This document shows positions 22,723-34,466 of a DNA stretch of 64,000 nt, piece by piece. Position 1 is the stretch's first letter, and each line of letters opens with the position of its first letter. The translations under genes were made by a program, and so were the position numbers. The stretch is from Gonapodya prolifera JEL478 (lineage: Eukaryota; Monoblepharomycota; Monoblepharidomycetes; Monoblepharidales; Gonapodyaceae). The notes beneath the pieces are model-generated. The model did no database searches and had not been told where the DNA came from. It saw nothing but the letters and a program-made list of their open reading frames with translations. Location: positions 80,875 to 144,874 of the forward strand of contig KQ965850.1 in NCBI GenBank assembly GCA_001574975.1. The letters are read 5' to 3'.

Positions 22723-25693
22723 TCAGACTTTCCCCTGACTCTGACTGTATGCTCTCGTTCTGAGACCTGCAGAAGCACCATTCGACGCTGCCAAATCCGT
22801 CCAACTTGGACGACGATCAATTTCTTCCTTCCAGGGGCCACTGTCCGTACTTCCTGTAGTCCGTGTTCGTGTCCTTCCTGGAAAAACAGACAACTTCTCT
22901 GTTGAAGATCCAGAAACCGAAGATGGCGCTGTTGCCGCTTTTAGCTTCTCGGACACTGGAGTGACGGAAGGCAGTCGTGAGATTGGTATCTTGGGTGGCG
23001 CGGCAGGTGACACCACTACGTTGCTATCGTGACAGCCTTCTGGGAGAGCAAACGGCTGTTCCTCCAGTACGTCTGGTGCAACGGCGTCAACTCCTTCACC
23101 TCCCAATTCTTCAATATCTCCACAAACGTCCAGAAGATTCACTCCCGAGTCTTCACCCTCTACTTTATCAACTATTTCCAGCACCCCCGGAATATCTTTC
23201 AGCTTGATAACCGCGTTGGTCATCACACGCTCCTTTATATTTGATGAACGAGGCGCTCGCGAGGTTTCCATGTCCATCTCTTTACGAGTAAATGAGGGTC
23301 GCCGAGCAGAGGCAACAGATTCCGCGTCCCCAGTCAACGAAGAGATCATCTTTTCAACAACAGAGAGCCGTCGTCCAGTTTGGTTCGACTGTCTCTGAGG
23401 GCCCTGCTCAGATTTCAGAGACGACAGAACTTTATCCACAAAGGAGGGTCTCCGGGCTGGAGGTAAGGGCGACGCTTCCTCCATTGGAGGATTGTCCGCT
23501 CCAGTAGTCATTGCCACAAGCTTGTTGGAACTATTTCCGCTCGTTGCATTGGCATCAACATCCTTCGGGTTGACCTGGAACGCGAAGAGTTAAAGTGGAG
23601 GACAACGACTGCAGGAACACCCCCTACCTGGATGGGACGTTCGCCCGTCTCACGGGTATCAGAGGAGCCATCTTCCTTTTGCAAAGAGGTTTCCTGTGCA
23701 GCGTCTGAGCCCGATGGAGGGGTGGATTTGGACTCAAAGTGGGGGAGAGCGATGTCGCTTGGAGGGACTACCCCCTGGAAAGTTCATTCACTTATCACGT
23801 TCTGAAGAGTGGCGGAATTTCGTGACAAGTGTCGTACCTCTTTGAACCCTTTCCAGCTTTTCACAGCCTCCGCGAATTCTTTTTCGTGAGCTCTCGCAAG
23901 TTCAGGATCCTCTTCTTTCTCCAACTTTTCAAGCTCCGCATTCATGGCCTTCAGCCACGTCATATAAGCTGCAGGACAGTGCTTCGAGATCCAGGCGTGA
24001 TCAAGAGCCTGAAAAAAAATTGGTTATGACTAGGCTTGATTTGTGCTGGTGAGCGTAGCCTCACCTGTTTCGCTGTCAACCGCTTCTCTGGTTCGTACGC
24101 CATAAGTGCTCGAATAAAGTCCTTCGCGAGATCAGATATGTTATCCCAGGCAGGTGATGGGAAGTCGAAATTGCCCTTCTTGATACGCTCGTCGATGTCG
24201 AGTGGTGAGGCGTTGTAGAACGGATTGAAACCGCACAACAAAGTATACACTAAGTCTGGATTGAGTGGGCCAAGCTCATTTCCATAAGCCTGTGTTAGCT
24301 CACCAATCTCTCCGGTATTCCACATATCAAACGGTGGTCCTAGATACGGTGTCTTCTTCACCACTGTATTCCAATGGAGTCAGAAATTATCAGAATGTGG
24401 GTCAGATACATCTGAAACATACCTTCAGGAGGCTGATAATACTGCGTCCCCACGCGGTAGGTTGTGAGAAGCTGACTTTCACTGTCGACGACCTTAGAGA
24501 TGCCCTTCATTATTCATCCAAAGAGTTAGATTTTCAAAGTGAAGGACAACGATTCGGGTGGGGCACCAACAAAGTCCACGATTACAAGAGGGCTGTTGAA
24601 TGAGTCTTCCTTGAACAGTAGATTTGCCGTCTTCCGTAAGAATGGTGGAGAATTTCGATTTCGACACAGGTTACCAACGAAAGTAGGACCCGTTATTGAA
24701 GGCTCCCACCAACCTTCAAATCCCTGTGGACAATATGATGGTCGTGGCTGAGATTTGAAGTCACGATATGTCAACCAACAAACATGTGAGAATAACAGTA
24801 CAACGGAACCCACAGAAACGCGAGAGCATTGATTATCGTCGCCGAGACGACTGATTTCACGAGCAAATGATGTCACCCTGGTGCCACAAGTTGAACAGCT
24901 GTGACGTCTCACCTGCCGCGTCCCGTTCACGATACCACCCTTTTTGAACGATCCTCTGAAGCAGCTCACCGCCTTGCGCTCTACGATGCACTATGGATGT
25001 TGGAAACGTTTGTGTTCATCTACCGGGCTAAAGACTCACAACTCGAAAATGAGGTGCCAGTGATTCTTCGATTCGAACCAATCAACCAACTAATGATTCA
25101 AAATACGCAAATGTGAGTTCTTCTTTCGAAGGCTGAAGAGAATCGCTGCTCATTCACCCACTGCAATAAGATGAGGATGATACAGGTTGCTCAGGATTTG
25201 AATCTCGCGTGGTGGTGTGTTGCGGGCTTCCCCTTTACCTCGCTTGTACACTTCCTTGAGGGCATATTGTTTCTTTGTTGGGAGATGAATGGCAAGGTAC
25301 ACCGATCCCTCTGCACCGGACCCTAGAAATTGAAGGTCCAACATAATGATGAGAGATTCCAGGAGCTTCTCTCGCGGCCGTTGCTCACCAAGCGTATGCA
25401 TTTTAGCACTGGGGTCGTTCGGATCGGTCGGGTTGGAAACAGGAAATGTGAGTTTTCTCGCCTCGCTCCTGTACCGTTGTATCACACTGGGAGGTGCGAT
25501 CGGTTGCTCACTACTCTTTCGCCTTCTCCGCGTTCTGGAACTGATGCTTCGGCTTCTGCGCTGCGGGTTTGGAAGAAGCGGAAAACGCTCTTCTCAATGC
25601 TCCACCAAATTGGGCGACTTCTCCAGAGGGGTTCGGGCTCGCGGCATCTTCCTTGTCGACCTTTTTCTTCTTGAAGATGTCGAGGAGTCCCAT
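22723..25693 (-). CDS. CAMK-type Ser/Thr protein kinase with predicted N-myristoylation
   Basis: The N-terminus MGLLDIFKKKK combines a glycine at position 2 with a lysine cluster, a typical myristoyl-plus-basic membrane anchor. The kinase domain is complete across about ten exons: GSGAEGSVYLA (P loop), YALKEV (ATP lysine), LVDWFESKNHWHLIFEL, GGELLQRI, HIVHRDLK (catalytic loop), DFG formed across a GTTGGT intron near 24560, GTQYYQPPE, DMW, YTLLCGFNPFY and EPEKRLTAKQALDHAW. A helix resembling a CaMK regulatory segment follows (EFAEAVKSWKGFKE). The 300-residue tail contains three RRxS elements, two within near-repeats (RRPSFVDKVLSSL, RRLSVVEKMISSL, RRPSFTRK). The tail stop is at 22723. A precise orthologue was not identified. 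Confidence 0.85.
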
Positions 25694-25821
25694 CAGGAGC
25701 GATCACTGACGGGTGGCTGAAGAAGAAAGGTCGCCAAGTACGCCGGAACCAATTTTGTCGTCCCGAATGAATCATTCATACAGTCCGCAAAAACTAAGTT
25801 TGACGACGTAATCTAGTAAAA

Positions 25822-27804
25822 CTAGAAGCGTACAAGTCTACTGCACACGCAATTTATCAGAGTCCCGATCGAAAAAAAACCCGTCTTAATCATCCATGGC
25901 CGCGCACCATTATTGGCGTTTTGGTGCAGGTAAACGAGGCGAATATTCAGAGCACCGATGCGGTCACGATTCCAAATAATCCCGCAATGTCGACACTCAA
26001 GACGCTTCCAAGGTTTTACAGTCGGGGTCCAGTCTGGCCCAGGTGCACGAGTATTGGGTATCGTGCGGGGCTTCAGCTTGGCCAAGGGTGGGGCTCATGG
26101 TGGAGGGCGTCGAGGATATAGCAAGAACATCCAGAACTCGTATAAGCTTCATATATTTGGCGTAGAAGCTTAATGGAGCCCTGGGGCCTCTTCTGGATCC
26201 TCTTCGCAGGACATAACCTCCCGGGGATAAATCGAAACCTGTTTACGTTTGCGCTCCCCAAGGCAATATGGATGTCGTTCTTCGCAAGGGATTTCTGATG
26301 ATGGGCAGGTCCCAGAGTCGCGATGTATCTGAAGCAAGAGGGGTTAGAGATTGTTTAGAAAAGGCGAAAACAAGTAAACACACTGTGCTGCCCTATCAAC
26401 CTCCATCTGCTTCCCACTCCAAGTGCGCCAACGCCACCGCGCGTGAACATCCTCTGTTCAATCTGTGTAATAGTCGATGAGTGCGTCGTGCCACCGGAGA
26501 AACCACACCAAGTAACTAGAAAAGCATTGATCGTGAATTACTCATCATCCTTGGCAAATTCAACATCAAAAGAACTGTACCTGTCAAAATCCCCATCATT
26601 CACAGTTTTCAATGTTGGCTCGGAACTCTCAGCTACTTGAAGTGCCCGGGTTTGCGACTGAGCTTCTCGGCTGCTAGGCAAAGTCTTGTTCACTCCAGGG
26701 CGTTCATAGTACTCAGAAAAGTGGTAGGTGAAGTCAACCTCCGGTCTCCGTTGATCATGTGATGCCACACCACGGATATGTGGAGCTCGCTCTTCCCAGG
26801 ATCAACACCCAAAACAATGTCAGTGGGGGGTATCGGAACTGGGACGAAGAACTTTCCAACAAAGTTGAGCTTCAGTGCAATGTTGAGACAAGTTGGGGGT
26901 ATTCCAAACATCGTCCAAACTGTACCAGAGAACTGGTACACACAATGGCCAGAACTCTCCCAAATGTTCCCGACTAAGCAGTTTATTCAAAGGTGGCATC
27001 CGTAGCAACAACTCGTCAAAGAGATGCTGAAGGAGGTGTGTTGGATCATCTCCATCGTCTTTTTGTTGCCATCAACCCCATGTTCCACCCCAGCACGGGC
27101 GTCTTCGTCGGCCATGTCCTCAGCGCCCCCGAAGCGACGGATGAATTCCGCACACAACCAGTACCTCCGGTGCTGGGAGAGATCGGGGTAATGCATCCAT
27201 ACCTTCCACTTGAGATACTGCATAATGGAAGCTGGGACGTGGCAGATAGTGTCCTCCTTCCAGTTTTGCTCCATGTTTGTCAGGTACTTGTTTTCTGCGT
27301 TCCCTGAAACGCAGACAAGATCAACATGCCGCACACCATCATCCACCATCTGCTGCCAGAAATTCTCTGCCGCGTCAAAGATTGGTCCCACCGCAGACTC
27401 CTGCCTTTTCGTTTTCATCATGCGGAACGTTTTGTTCAGCACGTCATGGGGCATGATGTTTTGCCCGATATCCCCACGGCACTGCGATAGTGCCATGTGC
27501 AGTACGATGCTGTGCAATTGAGCGAGGATGGTAAACTGCTTTGAGACGTCGTGGATCACTGGGATAAGGCAATCATCCTTAATGATGGCATTGATGCCCA
27601 TTTTGCGGTGGTGGTCCACCTCGCCACATCAGCTTTTGCAAGCCCAGTCTCTTGCGACAATGGTAAGTCGAGAAAGGTTTCACGAAGGGTGGAGTGAAGT
27701 TGAGCGGCGGTGCGGAGCTTTTTTCCTGGTGGGGTGCCGTCAGGTGCTGTTGAGTAGTTCCAAGCCAAAGTAAGTATTGGCTCGACGCAAGAATATGCAA
27801 CCAT
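25822..27804 (-). pseudogene. Decayed Fanzor (TnpB-like RNA-guided nuclease)
   Basis: Fanzors are eukaryotic relatives of TnpB, the ancestor of Cas12, and are carried by transposons and some host genomes. In minus-strand order the fragment contains: an N-terminal helical region from ATG 27601 (INAIIKDDCLIPVIHDVSKQ); an in-phase intron near 27078-27017 and HLFDELLLRMPPLNKLLSRE; the RuvC-I motif DIVLGVDPGKS (26821-26789); FSEYYERPGVNK (26720-26685); ARWRWRTWSGKQ; the RuvC-II-type glutamate in IYEAYTSSGCSC with the first zinc half (26156-26121); and CRHCG with NRDRIGALNIR, the second zinc half and RuvC-III Asp (25996-25940). The order and motifs fit Fanzor/TnpB. The frame shifts after RuvC-I, again between the zinc halves and near the N-terminus. 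A TGA interrupts the frame before ARWRW. It is therefore most likely inactive. Confidence 0.75.
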
Positions 27805-27839
27805 TCTAAACTCACTTTCTTAAGCACCAGTTGCTTGCC

Positions 27840-27960
27840 CTCCTTCTGGAGTGTAGTGTAGTGTAGCGGGAGCGTACAGTGTAGGGGCGGGTAGTGTGGC
27901 GGACGGTAGGAGAGTGTAGTGGGGGCTCGGCGTTGGCACAGGCAGTGCAATTGTTGGCTG
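27840..27960. repeat. Degenerate GTGTAGTG-type microsatellite
   Basis: G/T-rich sequence with repeated GTGTAGTG and GTAGTGTG units sits just upstream of the Fanzor relic on its strand. It may mark an element edge or be simple-sequence expansion. Confidence 0.45.
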
Positions 27961-28850
27961 TACGCGTTGGTGGGCGGGAGGATTGCATGGTGCTGACGTT
28001 TGGTAAAGACACTGAAGCCAAATTAGTCTCCGAAATTCGGAAAGTGCATACAAAAATCTACCACAACTCACCGAAATCACGCGGCCGCTGGGGTGGCAAC
28101 TGTGGCAACAGCTGCTGCTCTCCCACCAACAAACAGTGGTGTGCCTGGTTGCGTCAGTCGGCACGAACGTCGGTCGAGGAGAGAGGAGACCAGGCTGGGG
28201 AGGTGGATAATCTGTTGCAGTGTGTTTCCGTCCGAGTCGGGGCCGCGCGGTGCGGTTGCCATGGCGCGAGAGGGTTTAGGTATTAGTGACAAGCTTCAAA
28301 AGCGTTCGATTGTGTGGCCGCGAACGGGGAAAAGGAGTTCGTGGGCAGGGACCGGGCCACGAGAGAGTGTTTGGCTCCTGGTCGTCGTCCCGACAACGTT
28401 TACGCCCACGGGATGCTCGTAGCATGAACGCGAATGAACAAAGCGGAGGCAACTCAGAGCGCAGATAAGAGAAAACGGGTTACGAAACCAGGGTGGGACG
28501 GTGCACTGTTTTCTTTTGTTATCCTTTAAGCAAAGCCAATTTGACTGGAAGCGATGGCTCCGCTCTCGTAAACTGAAACAGGAGCGCTTGTTTCGTGGGC
28601 ACCCGGAGTCAAAAGGATGTCACATGAAAGGGACAGGAAGGCCACGAGTGCTCATATGCAACCGCCGACGCCACAGGGCGCACGCTCTTATCAGGATTAA
28701 GAAAACAGCTATTAGATATGATGTCGTTTCACGGATACGCGGTCCAGGGCGCGCACAGATTGCACAGATTGAGAGATTTTGTGCCGACAGACCCTGGGCC
28801 GCAGGATCGATTGATCCTTCATTCATCCACGCCAACTCCTGACAACGACC
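27961..28850. other. Region without a supported gene
   Basis: About 900 bp between the Fanzor relic and the next probable gene. Open frames exist on both strands but none shows domain signals or convincing splicing. Confidence 0.4.
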
Positions 28851-29833
28851 ATGATATCCGAATCTCTGGCTCAAGACGCACCGCTGTTAGGAATTTTGCT
28901 GCAGATCAGGCAGCGCACAGGCGCAAAGTGACGCGGCAGGATCAAACCGAGCAAGGGTTGGGCGCGCGGACACAGCACGAACGCACCAACAGAACACCAC
29001 CGCTCGCCAAGTGGCCACGCCGCATGCAGGCCGCACCGACAACGTGACGCAAGCAGGACTCCGCGCCCTTCCCTCCATTCCAACACGCCCGCGCCTCAAT
29101 CCTCCCTCTCGTTCTCCTGAACCGACTCCTGGTCTCGCTTTTGCTCCCATCGCCACTGCGCCACTAGCACCCCACGCGGGCATGGTCGCCTCGTCATCAC
29201 ACGCTCCTCCTCCCGTAGAAAAATCCACCCTCAGAATTACCTCCACACCCCGCGTGAAACCACGTCCCATCCACCGCGCCGCAAAAAGGCATGTGCGGTC
29301 TCACCACCTTACCCCGATCTCAACTCTACTTGTTCCAGCACCTCCACCTCACCGTCGATCTGGGACTTTCCCAAGTCACCACTTGTCGATTCCCCACTCC
29401 CATCATCGTCAACCAAGCTGATACGGATTCAAACTAAGCTTGGCCGCGCGCCCCCATCAAAAGGCGCCATCGTCGCTGGACCAACCAAACCCACTACGCA
29501 GTCCTTGAAGTTGGACAGTGGGGTCGGGGGTCGGGGGACGGGGGTGGGGGGTCAGGGGTCGGGAAGCGGCGCGCGGCGAGACGGGAATAGTTCCTCCGCC
29601 AAGCGGTGCTTTTGTTCCTGGAATACGACCATCTAGCTCGTCGAGGCACTTCTGTGATGACCCAGGCATGACTGTGGAAGACGTCTTAAATCCCAAACAT
29701 TTCCGTCGAGGAGCTGAAGGTGTTCGAGCGAATGGCAGACGCCTACGTCGTTACTACTGGGGCGAGAAGTTGGGTGGAATCACTTGAGAATACCGTGTCC
29801 CCCAATGCACAGGGGGCGTCGTTCTTTCTGTGA
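28851..29833 (+). CDS. Probable uncharacterised gene, exon structure unresolved
   Basis: A plausible first exon starts MISESLAQDAPLLGILLQIR at 28851. A long Ser/Pro-rich frame spans about 29080-29520 and includes RRKKACAVSPPYPD and WDFPKSPLVDSPLP. A last segment ending at TGA 29831-29833 encodes ISVEELKVFERMADAYVVTT and GARSWVESLENTVSPNAQG, which looks like genuine helical coding sequence. I could not connect the three with confident splice sites. The family is not recognised, and a minus-strand frame at 29270-28887 is probably a shadow. Confidence 0.35.
29518..29563 (+). repeat. G-run cluster with quadruplex potential
   Basis: Seven or more runs of four to six G are separated by one to three bases (GGGGTC and GGGGGAC type). 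This satisfies the usual G-quadruplex pattern several times on the plus strand. Confidence 0.8.
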
Positions 29834-30061
29834 GCCACGCTCGGATAGAGGAAACAATAAGATACCGTGTGGGGGTTGCATGACGTTGTCAATTACTCAG
29901 TACTACTACGACTATTTTGTATCAAGAGAATGTGGGGAGTCTATTGACACTTGACAGCCTATCGCGGTACTGACATGAGGCTGTTGAGACAACGTGTGTG
30001 GGATGCAACGTGTTACAGATTATCTTTTGTGCGCCATTATCACATTTTTTCTCCCTTTCTA

Positions 30062-31266
30062 TCATTTTGCCGCAAGTTCGACCAATAAATCACCTTCTAT
30101 ACGTGTCATTATTTTGCCACTCCCCACTTTACCCCCCATTTTCTCATAGAAACCAATAGCGCCCTTGTTCCAATCAAGTACTTGCCACCTGTACGTCAAA
30201 CAGTCGCGGTTCACCGCAATTGAAGCGAGATGCGAAAGCAATTGGGTTCCGATACGGTGTTTTCGGGCTTGTGGTGTGATGTAGAGGTCTTCAAGGTATA
30301 GCGACCTTGAGGATGTATACGGATCGTAAACAAACAGCCACCTGTATAGTTGCCACCAGACGTCAAGAAACAGACATGGTAACGCCAAAAAGGACCCAGG
30401 AACCCACATCGCGAACCCCACTTCGACTCCGTTCCTCTCAGCGATCACAGTTTCTGTCACCGGCGCGCCCACTTTGGGGAAATGGTACAGCTCAGTGTCT
30501 TCATGCGACGCTTTCGCCTGGTCGGGCTCGTTCTCAAACTCCGCCAGTTCCTTCACGAAACGTAAAATGGTGGAGATCTACTTCGGCGATGTCGTGACAC
30601 GATCTCACGCTGATGGACTATAAATTGTTGTGGTTAAAACTCACGTCGCGTGGCTCTGCCGGTCGGATGACGAGCTCAGTCCTGGATGGCAGACCATCGT
30701 TTCGCCGCGACAGAGATTCCAGGTTGGGATGACTAACAACAACGTCCAGCCATTCCGGTAATTCATGGGCGCCCACTTCTTTCGACAGGTCTTTGAGCTC
30801 CACATCTTCCGGACCGGTGTTCCATTGCAGCCTGGTTGCACGACGCTCCACAGCGAGTCCTGCGAGGTGCTTCAACATCGGTTTGAAGACGGTCTTAAGA
30901 GATTCATTCGGCAGAGTCGAGAGATGTTGGATGGAGAGAATGGGTCTTCCTTGCCATGTCGAAAACCAATCGGTGAAGCTGCCCCGGCCAGACATCAACC
31001 TCAATTCGGATGTTGCCAGGAAACAGGAAACGCCACGCAACTCAAGCTCACACCGCAACAGCAATGACGGATCCGTTTGCGTCCTCGGCCAAGGCAGCTC
31101 CAGCGATGGGTCGGGATCCGTCGTCGGGAAACGCGTTTCGTTTAAAGCCCACAGCGATCGCATCCAGGGGCAGGCTGTTGGGCGGATTGGAATGATTTTT
31201 GACGAATTTTGCAACGATTTCGACGTCGGCGTGTGTGGCAGTCCGCACGGAAAGAGATGGAGACAT
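30062..31266 (-). CDS. Double-GNAT acetyltransferase, C-terminal domain SSAT-like
   Basis: Exons 31266-31052, 30999-30645 and 30577-30062 sum to 1086 nt (361 aa). The C-terminal half matches spermidine/spermine N1-acetyltransferase-type proteins: ELVIRPAEPRD, ILRFVKELAEFE, SLYLEDLYITPQARKHRIG (acetyl-CoA loop), LTYRWQVLDWNKGAIGFYEK. The N-terminal half repeats the fold: SVRTATHADVEIVAKFVKN, then DWFSTWQGRPILSIQHLSTL and HLAGLAVERRATRLQWNTG. In that half the R/Q-x-x-G-x-G/A acetyl-CoA loop is missing and the LDWN motif reads WNTG, so it is probably non-catalytic. Likely substrates are polyamines or thialysine-like amines, by analogy only. Confidence 0.82.
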
Positions 31267-31360
31267 GTGGATGGTATTCGGGAGGCTACCTTAAATATGA
31301 CTCGGGCAGCGTTTCCCGGCTAAATCTTGTCACCATATTTATTATCTTATCATCCTCGTA

Positions 31361-32439
31361 TTATCTTCGAAACACTCCTGCGTCGGGAATAGTTACATTT
31401 GGTGTTTGTTGCCAAGTTCCCATCATTGGCATTCCCATAGCATTGGGATATTGAGGTTGGGTGGGGAACGATTGTTGTGGTTGCATTGGGAACAGTATCG
31501 CAAGACTGCCGGGGTCGGACGGCCAAGTTAGCTGCTGCTGCGATCGAAGAACATCTGTCACGGCCAAGCAAATCAGTCTTGACAACACAAAGCGAAATAT
31601 GACGGTCCAGTTTATACAATACCTTCGTATGCGGGAACCATGGCATCAATTCCCGTGACGTTCGTCGGTGCGGCTCCTCCACCGAGGTGTTTTCGGTGGG
31701 CAGGTAAAGTGTCCCATCCGCTCCGCATGGGAAGTCCATTTTCGTCGAACCGCGGTACAGTGTCTTGACCCGGACCGCGACCCCGCCCCACGTCACGTCC
31801 ACCAAGTCCACCAAATCCCCCTCGCCCCGGTACGCTTGCCATATTCGGGTGGTTGTTATTCTGCCCGTTGCCCATGAGGCTCTTCCAACGGCTCTCGGAA
31901 TATTGTTGCGGAGGACCAAGAAGCGCGTCGTACCCCTCGTCTTCTCCTCCTTCCTCCCAGCCTTCTCGCCCGCTCCCACCACCACGATCACCCCCAAGAA
32001 GACCCCCCGGACCCCACTGTTGACCCGCAGCAGCGGCGGCGATTCGCAGCTGGACTTGCATTGGCGTCAGGTCAACGTCCAAGTACTTGCCCTCTGCTTG
32101 CGCCTCGCGAAGCTTTGCTACGTGCCGACCTGACACGGCATGGCGGTCCACGTACCAAGCGGTGATACGAGACAGTGGAGTTTCGCACAAGATGCACGAC
32201 GGACCATCCTTGTCCTTTTTGACCCAAAACGGAGGAGGAACGGACGCTGCTGGGTTCGGGCTCGCGAGGACTTTCGGCGGCCCAAGGGGTGGTCGGCCAA
32301 CGGGATTTGGTGGTTGGAATCCCCCGGCGGATTCGGTCGGGATTGGGGATTGTGTGAATGTACGACTGGGATTTTGCGGAAGGTTTTCGGATTGGGTGGG
32401 GATGGAGGGCGCTGCTGCGGAATCGACGGTTGAAGACAT
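31361..32439 (-). CDS. C2H2 (matrin/U1-type) zinc-finger protein, Pro/Gly/Gln-rich
   Basis: Exons 32439-31623 and 31554-31361 join in phase (about 336 aa). One zinc finger of the U1/matrin form is present: SCILC, then DRHAVSGRHVAKL (C-x2-C-x14-H-x5-H), as in RNA-binding splicing-associated proteins. It is preceded by a Pro/Ser-rich N-terminus and followed by Gly-rich repeats and a Gln/Pro-rich end. The ATG at 32439 was chosen; the longer open frame begins with GTG. The specific orthologue is not recognised. RNA binding is inferred from the finger type. Confidence 0.65.
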
Positions 32440-32576
32440 TGGAGTTGCCCGTGGACAGACTTGAACCGACCAAAGCACCTTTGAATCAATGTCACAAGCA
32501 CTCCTCTTTCTCTGCCAATGAATTACATTATGAACACTATTTACGGAGGAACATTACACTGAATTATAACAACATG

Positions 32577-34466
32577 CTATTGTGATTTTGTATCCGTGTC
32601 TCCAGCTCTCCCAGAATCCTCCCGGCTTGTCGGCGTCGCTCGATCAGTGGCGCTGACATCATCTTCCGCGCCACAGCACGTCTCCGGGACTTCCACAATC
32701 GCGACGGTGCTATCCTCATCCGCAAGTTTGACGCTCGAGGGTGGCGTGCCAACCTTTGTGCTCGTACTCCTACGCTGCAGAACACGGGACGTGACGCGAC
32801 GATTCGAAAGTTCGCCCGACACGGCGAGCACCACCCAGAAGAAAATGAAGAAGGGTGCGGAAAGATATCCGTTTTTAGGGTCCACCAGGTACATCTCCGA
32901 GTACCTTCGAATCCCAAGCACAGCCGCCTGGTGAATGATGAGAGCGAGTCAGAACGGGCACAGCTGCGCTCTACGTCCAAGGAAGACTCACCGCAAACGT
33001 CAACACTGGCACAGCCAATCTCCCCACCCACAGATGCACCAAGTGCTGTACGGGGCGGCCTAAAGCTCGCACGCGAACCAGCGCTGTGCGGTATTTCGAA
33101 AAATACGAGTAAATGCCAAGGGAGGTTTGCAGAAGAATCAGCACCAGCGCTGAGAATCCGAGTGTCTATTCATTGCAATGCAGACGACATTAAGTGCCAT
33201 GAAAAGACGTTGCGATGCGAGGATTCTTACCGAGTGGATGGTGGAGAAATGAGCGAGCGATGATTGCGAATTGTAAGAGTAGGAAAGTGCAAAGCCCACC
33301 AATGTGAGCAAGGCGACCAGGAGTGATACAAGACCCTGTTAGTGGAATTCCCCCATTCAAAACTGCTGATCCCGAGCAAGATCGATAGCGCATGAGCACT
33401 CACATGCCAGGTAGATCGCACCCGTTTAGGTCCATAGCGCATGATGTAGACTCCAACGGGAAAGAGCACTCCCCACGTCAATGCTAAGAGGTACGCTGTT
33501 GGTGCCGCCAGAATTTCAGAGAAATGCCACATTTTGTAAAGCAATTCGCCACCAACCATGCACTCTTAGCAACACCGAGCGAGTATCATTGTCCTCCATT
33601 GATGTTGTTCCAATCACAACAGGCCCACTCGGTGCCGGTGGCGTTGTGCTTCCACCCTTTCCAGATGCGCTGGTGCTGTTGCTACCAACAGATGAAGATT
33701 TTGCGCCAGTGAGATTGGGCGGATCCGCTCCGAGAACGACGGATACGTCGAAGAGGTTCATGGTGGGGAGGTTCTCGTTCACGTCGTGCATTCCTAGCAC
33801 AGTGGTGAGGGACTTTGAAGAAAGCCGCGAGCCGTACTTCCACGCCCATATGTAGTTCGCAGCTGATGTGGTGAACACCAGGTCTCTGGTGTCGCCTGGT
33901 ATCAACCAGAGTCCATCACATGTTCAGAGAATGGGTAAGTAACATCGGTGACTTGGATTCGCACCTGTCGTAAGTTTTCGCCTCCAGTGTATCACAACGA
34001 TCGAATCCCCAGAGATGTACGAGTCCGTCAGCACGGTCGCATCCTGTTCGGAGTCGGTGGGGGGCTCCGCGTTTGCGATTCCATACTTGTCCGACACCAC
34101 GAAAGACCCATCGGCGGCCACCCAGAATGCCTAGCAACGCAGAGATCAATTAAAATTTGAAAGTGCAAGACGGTTCGACGAAGCGTGCTGGGAAGCCCTG
34201 GTCTTGGCTGGAACGAAGGGAAGCCAGCAACTCACGATTATGTCCGACCCAGGCATATCTGTTCCGATTCCAAACGCAAAGTATTGCACATTTCCTGGAA
34301 ACGTTAGTGTAAAGTCCCCGTATCCGTCGGCTCCCGCAGTGCCGTTGATGCAGATACCACTGGCAGCATAGCTGCAATATCTGCCACTGAAAACAGACCC
34401 CGGGAGTAAGAGCGCCGCAAGGGAAAATCCTAGAGCTCTGAGCAAGCTCGTGTGATGGATGGGCAT
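32577..34466 (-). CDS. DOMON-cytochrome b561 membrane protein
   Basis: A signal peptide (LLRALGFSLAALLLPGSVFSG) is followed by a DOMON-type domain (YCSYAASGICINGT, GDFTLTFPG, FAFGIGTDM, then FWVAADGSFVVSD) that would bind heme. A Ser/Pro linker follows, then a b561 core. The first b561 helices read LLRVHAYLLALTWGVLFPVGVYIMRYG once an intron near 33572-33507 is removed, keeping the heme-ligand His. Later helices include a segment ending SAPFFIFFWVVLAVSGE. The C-terminal tail is hydrophilic. Such proteins move electrons across the plasma or vacuolar membrane, often from ascorbate to ferric iron. The exact exon borders in the helix region were not all resolved. Confidence 0.8.

Noticed and set aside
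26730-26790. A 32-nt intron repairing the frame after the Fanzor RuvC-I motif
   Set aside because: GT and AG are present and the phases fit, but 32 nt is shorter than any other intron in the window, and other lesions remain.
27840-27960. GTGTAGTG units as a CRISPR-like array
   Set aside because: The units are short, irregular and without spacers; it is simple-sequence DNA in a eukaryotic genome.
28887-29270. 127-codon minus-strand ORF
   Set aside because: It is opposite a Ser/Pro-rich plus-strand frame and is Gly/Arg-rich, as expected of a shadow.
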